Under the pieces are notes generated by a model. It saw only the letters and a list, made by a program, of their open reading frames with translations. It was not told the DNA's origin and searched no databases. From G965197555 sp965197555 (GTDB lineage Bacteria > Chloroflexota > Dehalococcoidia > Lucifugimonadales > UBA3495): 64,000 bases of DNA. The stretch is from assembly GCA_965197555.1 (NCBI GenBank), contig OZ240213.1:2790001-2854000 (forward strand), read 5' to 3'. Numbering within the stretch: the first letter of the stretch is position 1; each line of letters begins with the position of its first letter. Positions 27,181-35,514 of this stretch are shown here, piece by piece. The translations under genes and the position numbers were made by a program.

Positions 27181-27648
27181 ATGAAAGCCGGCATGATTGA
27201 CGTCAGATGGGGGGACAGGCCCATTGAGATATTGCTGGTGGAGGACAACCCCGCCGACATGGAGTTGGCTCAGCGTACGCTGAGAGATTGCCCATTTACG
27301 CTTAACATAGCCCTCGCCGAGGACGGAGAGGCGGCTATGGGGTACCTCCGGCGTGAGGCCCAATACGCCGAATCTGTACGCCCCGACTTGGTGCTGTTGG
27401 ACCTGAATATGCCCAAGAAGAATGGCCGGGAAGTTATGGCGGAGATGAGCGCGGACGTCAACCTGCGGCAAATCCCCATAATGATTCTCACTTCCACGCA
27501 GCAGGAACGGGAGTTACTGCAGTACGATAACTTCGACCCCAGCCGGTACTGCAGCAAACCCTTGGACTTGGACCGGTTCAATCGTATTCTGGAGCACCTG
27601 AGCACCACCTTCGAGTTGCCTCTGGAAGACTCTCCTGTAGACTCGTGA
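27181..27648 (+). CDS. Single-domain response regulator, Rcp1-like
   Basis: 155 aa receiver: LLVEDNPADMELAQR, Asp in VLLDLNMPKKNGRE, MILTST, and KPLDLDRF. Start at ATG 27181; ATG 27193 is also possible. Clearly similar to the receiver at 28832. Its C-terminal tail is acidic (LEDSPVDS), unlike the basic tail of that paralogue. Confidence 0.9.
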   Translation: MKAGMIDVRWGDRPIEILLVEDNPADMELAQRTLRDCPFTLNIALAEDGEAAMGYLRREAQYAESVRPDLVLLDLNMPKKNGREVMAEMSADVNLRQIPIMILTSTQQERELLQYDNFDPSRYCSKPLDLDRFNRILEHLSTTFELPLEDSPVDS

Positions 27649-27693
27649 TTGACATAACTGCCAGGCAGCCACAAGGCGCGTAAAGGCCACAGC

Positions 27694-28848
27694 ATGGGCG
27701 ACGGACTAACTACAATATTGCTGATCGAAGACAACCCGGACGACGCGGTGTTGATCCAGGAGACCCTGGCCGACACCGGCAACACTTCCTTTGAATGGGT
27801 TTGGGTCGACAGGTTGTCTGAAGGGCTGGACGAACTGGCCTCGGGCCGGGGGGACGTGGTGCTGCTGGACCTTTCCCTTCCAGATAGTCATGGGCTGGAG
27901 ACCTTCACCAAGGCCCAATCCCAGGCCCCCGATGTTCCTATCATCCTGTTGACGGGGCTCGACGACGAAGAGTTAGCGGTCCAGGTAGTGCAGAAGGGCG
28001 CGCAGGACTACCTGGTAAAGAGCCACGTGGAAGGTCAGGTGCTGGCGCGCTCCTTACGCTACGCCATCGAGAGGCAGAATCTGTTGGGGGAAGTGGTCCG
28101 GCAGTCCAGAGAGCTTGCCAGAGTCAACGAAGAGTTGCAACGGTCCAATGCGGAGTTGGAACAATTCGCCTATGTAGCGTCCCACGACCTCCAAGAGCCG
28201 CTGCGTATGGTTTCCAGCTTTGTCCAAATCCTTGCGGAGGACTACTCCGGCAGGTTGGGCAAAGATGCCGACAGGTTCATTGGCTACGTTGTGGACGGCG
28301 CAACTCGTATGAAGGGACTCATCAATGATCTCCTGATGTTCTCCCGGGTGGGGACCCAGGGAAGGTCCTTCGAGCCCACCGATTGCAACGCCATAGTAGA
28401 GCAGGTGCTGGCAGACCAAGCGACAACCATTGAGGGCTGTGGTGGCAAGGTAACCTATACTGAGTTGCCGACCGTTACCGGGGACGTCACCCAACTAACT
28501 CAACTGCTACAAAATTTGGTGAGCAACGCGCTGAAGTACCGCCGCGGCGTCCCTCCGCAGGTGCATGTTAACGCTGCAAAACAGGATGGCGTGTGGACCT
28601 TTTCCGTTACCGACAATGGCATAGGCATCGCACCCCACCACCGCGACCGTATTTTTCAGATGTTCCAGCGTCTGCACCACCGCAACGAGTATCCCGGCTC
28701 CGGAATAGGCTTGGCGGTCTGCCAAAAGATAGTCGAACGGCACGGGGGACGAATCTGGGTAGAGTCTGAAGTGGGCAAGGGGTCAACTTTCCATTTCACT
28801 ATCTCGTCGAAACCGAAGGAGGCTGCTGACTATGACTCTCACGAATGA
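27694..28848 (+). CDS. Receiver-histidine kinase hybrid protein
   Basis: 384 aa. Receiver first (IEDNPDDAVLIQE, Asp in VVLLDLSLPDSHG, ILLTG, VKSH), then a coiled coil and a DHp/ATPase kinase core (FAYVASHDLQEPLRMVS, NLVSNALKYRR, DNGIGIAPHHRDR, GSGIGLAVCQKIVERHGG). The receiver-first layout means the kinase can be controlled by phosphorylation from the PAS-GAF kinase upstream. Overlaps the next receiver gene by 17 bp. Confidence 0.9.
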   Translation: MGDGLTTILLIEDNPDDAVLIQETLADTGNTSFEWVWVDRLSEGLDELASGRGDVVLLDLSLPDSHGLETFTKAQSQAPDVPIILLTGLDDEELAVQVVQKGAQDYLVKSHVEGQVLARSLRYAIERQNLLGEVVRQSRELARVNEELQRSNAELEQFAYVASHDLQEPLRMVSSFVQILAEDYSGRLGKDADRFIGYVVDGATRMKGLINDLLMFSRVGTQGRSFEPTDCNAIVEQVLADQATTIEGCGGKVTYTELPTVTGDVTQLTQLLQNLVSNALKYRRGVPPQVHVNAAKQDGVWTFSVTDNGIGIAPHHRDRIFQMFQRLHHRNEYPGSGIGLAVCQKIVERHGGRIWVESEVGKGSTFHFTISSKPKEAADYDSHE

Positions 28849-29353
28849 AGGCTCGGACACCAAACCGATTGACGTGTTGCTAGTTGAGGACAATCCAGCA
28901 GACGTGGAGTTAACCGAACGAATCCTCCAGGGCTCTAACTATCCTGTGAACCTCGCAGTCGCTGAAGACGGCGAAGTGGCGATGGACTTTCTCCGCAAGG
29001 TAGGTACTCACACTGACGCTCCCAGGCCTGAACTAATCATTTTGGACCTGAACATGCCCAGGAAGACCGGATACGAAGTCCTGGAGGAAACGAGCCAAGA
29101 CTCCGACCTCAGTCTGATACCGGTGCTGATTTTGACCTCTACGCAAGCCGAACGAGACCGCCTCCAGTACTATGGCGTCCCCCCCAACCGCTACTTCAAC
29201 AAGCCCCTGCCCATCGCCAGGTTCAATGACATTGTGTCCCAACTGAGCACCCCCGGTGCCGCCGCTGAGCGCCCGCGAGCCCCACAACCCGGGTCCCAGC
29301 CGGCGGCCCAACCAGCATCCCGCCGCCGGTGGTGGTGGCCCTTCGGACGATAA
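28832..29353 (+). CDS. Response regulator receiver with basic aromatic tail
   Basis: 173 aa. Receiver: LLVEDNPADVELTER, Asp in IILDLNMPRKTGYE, LILTST, NKPLPIARF. After the domain a Pro/Gln/Ala-rich linker leads to RRRWWWPFGR at the very C terminus. This short cationic, aromatic end could be a membrane or partner-binding anchor; I know of no named motif like it. Overlaps the hybrid kinase gene by 17 bp, so the two are likely co-translated. Confidence 0.88.
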   Translation: MTLTNEGSDTKPIDVLLVEDNPADVELTERILQGSNYPVNLAVAEDGEVAMDFLRKVGTHTDAPRPELIILDLNMPRKTGYEVLEETSQDSDLSLIPVLILTSTQAERDRLQYYGVPPNRYFNKPLPIARFNDIVSQLSTPGAAAERPRAPQPGSQPAAQPASRRRWWWPFGR

Positions 29354-29482
29354 GCCGTTTAACGGGTCACGGACCCCTGGGCATGGAAGGCCGTAACCAC
29401 GTCACTGGCCGCGCTTCATAGGTTTCCCGGTGCCGCTAGTCATGCACAGCGGTGTCGGCGGGGTAGGGGGCCACCGGACCCC

Positions 29483-31255
29483 TCACGGCCTCTGCAGACC
29501 GAACAGACCAAAGAGCTGGTCTGCCGACAAAGTGGCGGATAGGTCCATGGAAACATCGTCCACCAACTCGTCGAATAACCCTTGCTTCTGCTTCAATATG
29601 GCGTCTATCCGCTCTTCGATGGTGTCGATACAGGAATACTTGAAAACGTGAACGGGAACGGTTTGACCGTAACGGTGGCTGCGGTCCTCCGCTTGACGCT
29701 CTATGGCCGGGTTCCACCAACGGTCGATGTGAAACACGTAGGATGCTTCCTGTAGATTTAACCCCACCCCGCCGGCTCGCAGAGAAAGGATTAAAACTTT
29801 ATGGCTATCGTCGGTCCTGAACCGGCTTATCACTGACCGCCGCCCATCAAGTGGAAGTTCGCCAGTGAATGAAAGCGGACGAAATTCTCGCAATGCTTCC
29901 GAGATGGCCGCGACACCGAAACCAGCACTGGTGTATTGAGAGAACACGATAGCGCGGTTGCCTTGTTGAGTTAACGTTTCGACTCTTTGGTGTAAGTCGT
30001 CGATTTTGCTCGACTGCCCAGTCTCGGGGTCGGCGTTGCAAATCTGCTTCAGGCGGGCAATCAACTCCAATACGTGTTGGACACGAACGTCTCTGCCCAA
30101 TTCCTTTAAGTGTACGATTCCTTCTCGCTCCGCCAGGTCGTAGCTGGCGCGCTGCTTCGGCAAAAGCGCGATTTCCAGCTTGGTGGTCAACTTTGGTGGC
30201 AGGTCCAGGAGCACGTCACCCTTCCTCCGACGAAGTTGCAACTCCCGATGTCGCTGCCGAAGCTTGAGGCCAGGAGAGTAATGACTTTCTGAGACCAACT
30301 CGCCCTGGTCTACAAATTCCATGATGGACGCTAGCTCTTCTTCATTATTCTCCAGCGGCGTGCCGGTTAACGCCCATGACCGGTGCCGCTTGACTTCTTT
30401 CACGGCCGTGCTGGTGGCGTTCCGGTTCTTGATGCGTTGGGCTTCGTCGGCCACTAAAACATCCCAGGTTTTTCTACGAAGGGGGGATTGAAGGTTGTCG
30501 CTGAAATCAGACCTCAGCGTTTCGTAGCTAACTAGCGATACGTGGACTTCGGCTGCCCATTGCCACCCCCGGTCCATGGGGCTGCCCCTGATAATGATTG
30601 CCCTCAATTCCGGCGCCCACTTGAGCAACTCTTGCCGCCATTGATCCAGGATGGTAGCAGGCGCTAATATCAACGCAGACTGAACGGAGCGACGGTTGAA
30701 CATAACACGCAGAGCCGCGATTACTTGAATGGTCTTGCCTAACCCCATGTCATCGGCCAAGAGCAATCGTTCGTTGCTGATTAATGCCCTCACTCCATGT
30801 TCCTGGAAGGGCATCAATTCTTCAGGCCATGCGAGTACTGTGCGGGGGTCAGGCGTCAGAGCCCCTAGGGGTGGAGCCAGTAGGAGTCTCAATCGCGAGA
30901 CCAACGATGGTCCCGTCGCTGTTCGAGCACTCCGTGGGCGGTTTTGCGTATCCAATGTCTTAGGGGAACTCCCGACGGAGCTCAGGGCTGCGGCTCTACG
31001 AGCGTTGGCCGCCGGTCCAGTCAGGCTAACAGCAGTGACTAGCTCCGGGACCACAGGAGGGGATTGATCCAACCGCGCTACCGGCGCAGCAATGTTGGGG
31101 CTACAGGGGATGAATCCCGCGGCCGTGGCTGGAACCCTTGGTATCCCCAGGCGCAACGCCGGTTGTGCACTCGACGGCCCGCGCCCCGGCCAGCATAGCC
31201 CTGAACGCCGCCTTAGGGTGCGGAGTATTCCACACCAAGCTGTTGAGGTATTCAT
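29483..31255 (-). CDS. SNF2-family DEAD/DEAH helicase
   Basis: 590 aa. About 140 N-terminal residues are Pro/Ala/Arg rich and unassigned. Then both RecA lobes of a Swi2/Snf2 motor: Walker A in LADDMGLGKTIQ (168-177), ILAPATILDQW, DEAQ box (270-273), WALTGTPLENN, then IVFSQYTSAG, SLRAGGVGLNLQEA and motif VI in AEDRSHRYGQ. Such motors track along duplex DNA and remodel bound proteins. It ends the five-gene operon; its ATG overlaps the stop of the previous gene (ATGA). In BREX and DISARM defence systems a helicase of this class is a core part. Confidence 0.92.
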   Translation of the reverse strand: MNTSTAWCGILRTLRRRSGLCWPGRGPSSAQPALRLGIPRVPATAAGFIPCSPNIAAPVARLDQSPPVVPELVTAVSLTGPAANARRAAALSSVGSSPKTLDTQNRPRSARTATGPSLVSRLRLLLAPPLGALTPDPRTVLAWPEELMPFQEHGVRALISNERLLLADDMGLGKTIQVIAALRVMFNRRSVQSALILAPATILDQWRQELLKWAPELRAIIIRGSPMDRGWQWAAEVHVSLVSYETLRSDFSDNLQSPLRRKTWDVLVADEAQRIKNRNATSTAVKEVKRHRSWALTGTPLENNEEELASIMEFVDQGELVSESHYSPGLKLRQRHRELQLRRRKGDVLLDLPPKLTTKLEIALLPKQRASYDLAEREGIVHLKELGRDVRVQHVLELIARLKQICNADPETGQSSKIDDLHQRVETLTQQGNRAIVFSQYTSAGFGVAAISEALREFRPLSFTGELPLDGRRSVISRFRTDDSHKVLILSLRAGGVGLNLQEASYVFHIDRWWNPAIERQAEDRSHRYGQTVPVHVFKYSCIDTIEERIDAILKQKQGLFDELVDDVSMDLSATLSADQLFGLFGLQRP

Positions 31256-31791
31256 TGATCGAAAGCCTCTTGCAGCCCCAGTACTACGCGCCCAAATGGT
31301 TCCAGAAGCAACTGACGGGCGCTAAGGAGTTCAACGGTTTTCGCGGGCGCTCCTTCCGGCTGGGGCAATCCGTTTACCCAAATGAGGGTCATCGAATCTG
31401 AAAGGTGCTGGGCCTCTTCCAATTGTGCCATCGGTCCCAAAACCCCAGATGCGACCCGGCACACAGGTATGCGGACCTCTATGTCTTCAGAAAATAGTCT
31501 AGGCGGTGTCTCTTCGACTAGGGTAAGCACCACGTCAGGCACGTGGTTGGATGCTTCAAACAGCGTTTTGGTCAAAGCTAAGACTGCCTGTCTTCTTGCC
31601 TCCCCAGCCCGCCAAAGCACGCCGGAGCGGACATCGATTCTGGTGAAGTTGAATTCCAGAGGTTCTCCGCGAGTTGACATAAGGAACAAGGCGCCGCGAA
31701 TGCCTTTGCCGTCCGGCTCATCGATAAACCGAAGATATCCGGCGTCGCCGGAATGTTCTTCTTCACCCAGGTCCCGGAACGGTATCGGCAA
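31252..31791 (-). CDS. Unknown protein encoded within the helicase/ATPase operon
   Basis: 179 aa. I do not recognise the family. It has an N-terminal stretch rich in charged residues (RDLGEEEHSGDAGY), beta-strand-like segments (IRGALFLMSTRGEPLEFNFTRID), and helical parts around EARRQAVLALTKTLFEA. No Walker or metal motif is seen. It is translationally coupled to the helicase (ATGA at 31252-31255) and starts 11 bp after the ATPase gene, so it is probably a helicase partner or adaptor. Confidence 0.75.
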   Translation of the reverse strand: MPIPFRDLGEEEHSGDAGYLRFIDEPDGKGIRGALFLMSTRGEPLEFNFTRIDVRSGVLWRAGEARRQAVLALTKTLFEASNHVPDVVLTLVEETPPRLFSEDIEVRIPVCRVASGVLGPMAQLEEAQHLSDSMTLIWVNGLPQPEGAPAKTVELLSARQLLLEPFGRVVLGLQEAFDQ

Positions 31792-31802
31792 TCCGGCGGC
31801 CT

Positions 31803-33110
31803 CTAAGACAAACCTGGAGGTCCGCCGACCTCCCGGATAGAGCGCAGCTCAGGGTCTTCGGAGTGCGCTTGCTCCAACGTCGTGTCTTCTTCGTACCTGA
31901 ATTCTAACTCTGTCTCCTCAATGTCCGGTTCGGATTCGGGATATAACCGGCGCAGGTCCCACTCGTTGATCCACCTTCGGACGAAGGAACGTATTCTTCT
32001 TTGACCTCCCTGGCCTATTCCATGGTTGATCTCGGGAGCGGTCCAGGCATAAGCATCGGAGTGAATGGCTTTCAGGTCGGCATACAGGTTAGACAACATT
32101 TGGTCGTCAGGCTCGGCCAATGGACGCACTCCCCGCTCTATGAGCCTCATCCCGGTCTCGGCTCGCGCCGCTACGATGAGGTCTTCGTCCCGCCCTCTTG
32201 CCCGCAGGCGCATCGCTGCTTTATCTCGGTCCTCCTTCTGATCAAGTACAACCGAGGCGAAGTCGCCCGTAACTGTGCCGACCAGAACCAGCCCCGGGTA
32301 TTCTTCGCCGGTCGCCTGGCCCATCCAGCGGACCAGTTCCGCGTACGACCTAGCTCTTTGCAGCACGCTATAGTTGGCAACCAGTTCAATCTCGTCCATA
32401 AGGACTACCCAACCACGGTAACCTGTAGCTTTGATCAGTTCGAGCACGAATCTCAATCTCTGCGGCGGCAGCTCCCTGGCCACAGGGGCCCGGAACGCAT
32501 AATTTTGGAGTTGGTTGATGTGCCTCAATCCGTCGCGCACTCTCTTATGCGGAATCTTTTCTCCGGACCAGAACCAGGTGATCTCGTTAAGCAACTCAAA
32601 GTCGTCGTACCCCTCGTGTACCGCCAAGGTGGCGGGCAATATCCTGTGGAGTCCATTGTCGTCCCGATTGGCCCAGATGAAGAATTTGGCATATCTTTCG
32701 GAGTTGTAGTCCAGCTTATGAGCGACCTCTTCCACCATGTGACCCGTAATGCCGGGTGCCCTAGCGTCCTCGACAGCAGCCTTGAAAACCTTATCTGTGT
32801 CGAACAGGGGTGTTTCCTTGCTGATAACCACCCGGCTGCACACGAAGTTTTGCTCTAAAGCCTGACTTTCCAGGAAGCCCAACAGATGAGACTTCCCGGA
32901 ACCGAAATCTCCGGCTACAAGCATTCCCAGGCTGGAATCGGGCGCATTTTCCGGATCAGAGATACGAGACAATAGGGCATTGAACTCGCGCTCAACATCC
33001 GGCTGATTGCATCCCAGAACGGCAACGGTATCTCTGCTGGGCACTCCATTTCGCAGCGCCTCCATCGCACGACGATTCTTCAATCTAGACGTGCTTCCAC
33101 CATCCGTCAT
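31803..33110 (-). CDS. BrxC/BrxD-like P-loop ATPase (BREX-type ATP-binding family)
   Basis: 435 aa. The start RRAMEALRNGVPSRDTVAVLG is typical of BrxD-like proteins (DUF2791/PF10923). Walker A is intact (VAGDFGSGKSHLL, residues 65-77) and Walker B reads WVVLMDEIELV (about 234-244); HGLGQGG-type sensor residues appear as INHGIGQGGQRRIRSFVRRW near the end. Known relatives are ATPases of the BREX anti-phage system, where they act with PglZ and a methylase. Neither is present here. The C terminus is an acidic tail. Confidence 0.85.
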   Translation of the reverse strand: MTDGGSTSRLKNRRAMEALRNGVPSRDTVAVLGCNQPDVEREFNALLSRISDPENAPDSSLGMLVAGDFGSGKSHLLGFLESQALEQNFVCSRVVISKETPLFDTDKVFKAAVEDARAPGITGHMVEEVAHKLDYNSERYAKFFIWANRDDNGLHRILPATLAVHEGYDDFELLNEITWFWSGEKIPHKRVRDGLRHINQLQNYAFRAPVARELPPQRLRFVLELIKATGYRGWVVLMDEIELVANYSVLQRARSYAELVRWMGQATGEEYPGLVLVGTVTGDFASVVLDQKEDRDKAAMRLRARGRDEDLIVAARAETGMRLIERGVRPLAEPDDQMLSNLYADLKAIHSDAYAWTAPEINHGIGQGGQRRIRSFVRRWINEWDLRRLYPESEPDIEETELEFRYEEDTTLEQAHSEDPELRSIREVGGPPGLS

Positions 33111-33121
33111 TTCGTTTACTC

Positions 33122-34096
33122 CTAGCGGGCTATATCCACCAATCGGACAAGGGTGGCCATGGGGTTGGCCTGGTTGCGGTCCCGGACCTCGTCTGCGATT
33201 CTTCCCCTGAGGGCCTGGTAGATGGAAAAGCCCTTACCGGCGGGATCGTCATCCAAAAAATCATCGTTGGCCAGTACGATCATAAAGAAGCCTTCGAGCC
33301 GGTCTGTTCCATCTATAAGCTCTCTCAGATGCTCATAGTGGTCCATCACTGCCGAACGCGAGTAAAACCGTAGACCATCCCTCGGGTTTCTACGCAGCGT
33401 CACCCGCGAATTGTCTAGAATGATTGCTGTGCCCGAGTACCCGACGTATCTCACCCAATACAAGAGGGATTCGAAGAAGTGTCTGGCGTTCGTGCGGACG
33501 ATGCTATTGTAGATCGAATAGGCACGGACGTTAGAAACTCTCCGGTTGAGGCCGGTCAGCCATTCTATCAAGGCGGGCGCTTCGGGATTCTGCCCAGCGC
33601 CACCCATTTCCGTGAGGCATAGATGGGTCATCGCCAACCGGAAATCCTTTGACATGTTCACATTTTGGGTTACTGCTCCCGGCAATCGTCTTCGCAGTTC
33701 AAGGCCTATTAAATTTTCCTCAACAGAATTGGCATCGCTTATGGCTACTAGGATCGCCGATTCACCCTGGGGGTTGATTGTGTCCGTACGGTACCCGATA
33801 TCCTCCGCCAATAGCAGGATTACCCGCCTGGCTAGGAGTCTCCAGTCAACTTGTGCGGCGATACTAAAAAATATTTCCTGTGGCATGTGTACCCGAGTTT
33901 CACCCGAGTCAATGCTTACTACGAGGTAGTCTAAGCTGGAAGCCATGTTCGTGAAAGTATCCTTCAACAACGGGCCAAGACCATTACCACCTGGGACAGC
34001 AAACTTGATGGATGTTCCACCATCTTTCACGAACCCTTGAAGATACTCTTCTCGAATAACCTCTAGCCATTCCTGGAGGCCAAGTGTGTTAGTCAT
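33122..34096 (-). CDS. BrxC/BrxD-like ATPase relative with decayed P-loop
   Basis: 324 aa. Although weaker, the order of parts follows the adjacent ATPase: where Walker A should be it reads FAVPGGNGLGPLLKD, with no GKS/T, and the Walker B place reads YSGTAIILDNSRVTL with a lone Asp. A following VVSIDSGETRVHMPQEIFFSIA matches the xxRVDxDPETRLHxPQxxY region of the family. It may be a catalytically dead partner of the intact ATPase. Its ATG overlaps the previous stop (ATGA at 34093-34096). Confidence 0.7.
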   Translation of the reverse strand: MTNTLGLQEWLEVIREEYLQGFVKDGGTSIKFAVPGGNGLGPLLKDTFTNMASSLDYLVVSIDSGETRVHMPQEIFFSIAAQVDWRLLARRVILLLAEDIGYRTDTINPQGESAILVAISDANSVEENLIGLELRRRLPGAVTQNVNMSKDFRLAMTHLCLTEMGGAGQNPEAPALIEWLTGLNRRVSNVRAYSIYNSIVRTNARHFFESLLYWVRYVGYSGTAIILDNSRVTLRRNPRDGLRFYSRSAVMDHYEHLRELIDGTDRLEGFFMIVLANDDFLDDDPAGKGFSIYQALRGRIADEVRDRNQANPMATLVRLVDIAR

Positions 34097-34896
34097 CGGT
34101 CGCCTCCGGTGAATTGAATCCCGTAGTAGACCTCCGTTTCTCCGTTCGGCCCCACAAACGAGATTGTTCCTCTTGAACTTCTAGTGCCGGTCGAAGCGGG
34201 AAACGAAACTTTCACTCCCGAGCGGACCTGCGTTACGCTGCTGGCCCTCAAGCTGTACAGATCCCGCGCAAAGTCCAATTGGCTGTAGTCGCGGTTGGTC
34301 CCCGGGAGTCCGGTAAAGAGGTCGTAGATTCGTCCCAATTGAATAACCTGACCGACCTCTCCAAGCTTCATCCCATCTGAATGGCTTACCCTGGTAAGGG
34401 CGGCGTAGGCCCGGTATAAGGACTCGAGGAAAGGCTGTGGACGGAATCGGGAAGGACGTTTCTGTAGGCCGTCCAAGACTTCTACGATTTTCGTTGGGCG
34501 AATCGTTGACGTTTGTTTGCGGTCGATTTGCACGGCTCGTTCGCCGGGCATCACCCGTACAACAGAGGGGTGAGCGATGAGCCTTCCATCCCTATTAAAT
34601 ATCTGGAGGTTCCTCTTCTGGGCCTCCTCTATGATTTCTCTGGCATACTGATCTTGAAGGTACCCCTGCTCTTGTTCAGGTGTGAATGGCCAAGCGCCGG
34701 AGGCGTTGGCAACTTCTTGGCGCACCAGGTTAATACCATCCTGCAACCGCTCAGTGGATCTTCTCACGGCCGCGATGTTGCCTTCTTGGGCGGCCTTGCG
34801 CAGTTGTCTGGCCAACTTGGTAAAGTCGCCCAAGGCCTGCAGTACCGAATCCGCGGCGTTTTCTGCGTCGGCGAACCCCTGTTCAAATGTGGGCAT
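34093..34896 (-). CDS. Unknown first protein of the helicase/ATPase operon
   Basis: 267 aa from ATG 34896, which follows GGGAGGG; an in-frame GTG lies one codon earlier. The N-terminal 75 residues are helical with heptad-like spacing (VLQALGDFTKLARQLRKAAQ). A middle part contains IFNRDGRLIAHPSVVRVMPG, a strand-rich patch, then helices around RIYDLFTGLPGTNRDYSQLDF that could be a winged helix. The family is not recognised. Being first in the operon and coupled to the pseudo-ATPase gene, it may be a DNA- or target-binding subunit. Confidence 0.72.
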   Translation of the reverse strand: MPTFEQGFADAENAADSVLQALGDFTKLARQLRKAAQEGNIAAVRRSTERLQDGINLVRQEVANASGAWPFTPEQEQGYLQDQYAREIIEEAQKRNLQIFNRDGRLIAHPSVVRVMPGERAVQIDRKQTSTIRPTKIVEVLDGLQKRPSRFRPQPFLESLYRAYAALTRVSHSDGMKLGEVGQVIQLGRIYDLFTGLPGTNRDYSQLDFARDLYSLRASSVTQVRSGVKVSFPASTGTRSSRGTISFVGPNGETEVYYGIQFTGGDR

Positions 34897-35016
34897 CACT
34901 CCCTCCCATCATGCATTCGAATTCTAGGAAATTTTTCCGTATGGCCTAGCAAGCAAAGTCAGTACGAGGATTGTAGCAAACATATTATGAGGCCCTTGGC
35001 AGCTGGCGTGACATGA

Positions 35017-35092
35017 TGGCGCGCTTGGTGGGACTCGAACCCACGGCCTCTGCCTCCGCAGGGCAGCGCTCTATCCACTGAGCTACAAGCGC
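35017..35092 (-). tRNA. tRNA-Arg, anticodon GCG, CCA encoded
   Basis: The minus strand folds as a full cloverleaf: acceptor GCGCTTG/CAAGCGC, D arm GCTC..GAGC, anticodon stem CTGCC/GGCAG with loop CTGCGGA, T arm GTGGG TTCGAGT CCCAC, discriminator G and encoded CCA. The anticodon reads GCG, for Arg codon CGC. The body closely matches the usual tRNA-Arg(CCG), differing at anticodon base 34, while most bacteria read CGC with an ACG (inosine) tRNA. Confidence 0.93.
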
Positions 35093-35142
35093 GTGATTTG
35101 CCGACTAGTGTCGGCAAGCAATTGACCGCTGGAAGGGTTACT

Positions 35143-35228
35143 TGGTGCCGAGGGAGGGATTTGAACCCACACATCCGTAAGGACACTGCGCCCTGAACGC
35201 AGCGCGTCTGCCATTTCGCCACCTCGGC
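35143..35228 (-). tRNA. tRNA-Leu, anticodon CAG, CCA encoded
   Basis: 86-nt class II tRNA: acceptor GCCGAGG/CCTCGGC, anticodon stem CTGCG/CGCAG with loop TTCAGGG (anticodon CAG), a long variable arm (TGTCCTTACGGATGT), T arm GTGGG TTCAAAT CCCTC, discriminator A and encoded CCA. Confidence 0.95.
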
Positions 35229-35277
35229 ACGTTCAAGCGGCTGCCATTACAGCACCACCAAGTGCCAGCCAGCCACT

Positions 35278-35353
35278 TGGTGGGCGATGGAGGATTTGAA
35301 CCTCCGACCTCCTCGGTGTGAACGAGGCGCTCTAACCGCTGAGCTAACCGCCC
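35278..35353 (-). tRNA. tRNA-Val, anticodon CAC, CCA encoded
   Basis: Acceptor GGGCGGT/ATCGCCC, anticodon stem CCTCG/CGAGG with loop TTCACAC (anticodon CAC), T arm GGAGG TTCAAAT CCTCC, discriminator A and encoded CCA. First of three minus-strand tRNAs spaced about 50 bp apart, likely one transcript. Confidence 0.95.
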
Positions 35354-35514
35354 GATCCGTTGGCCAGCAACAATTATAGGCAGCCCCATTTGGCGGTGCA
35401 AGCCCACACCCGCTCTACGGCCCCCGGGTACACTCCGTTCAGAGTGGGAAATAATCAGCCACCCGAGAATATACTGGCGACGGTGACATAACGTAGGGAC
35501 CAATCCGTGTAAGA

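Noticed and set aside
29390..35050. A tRNA-derived attachment repeat framing the helicase operon
   Set aside because: CGCGCTT occurs at the tRNA-Arg end and as GCCGCGCTTC near 29409, but the match is too short, and there is no integrase gene.
34959..35503. Minus-strand open frames of 87 and 121 codons across the tRNA cluster
   Set aside because: They read straight through well-formed tRNA cloverleafs and show no protein family signature.
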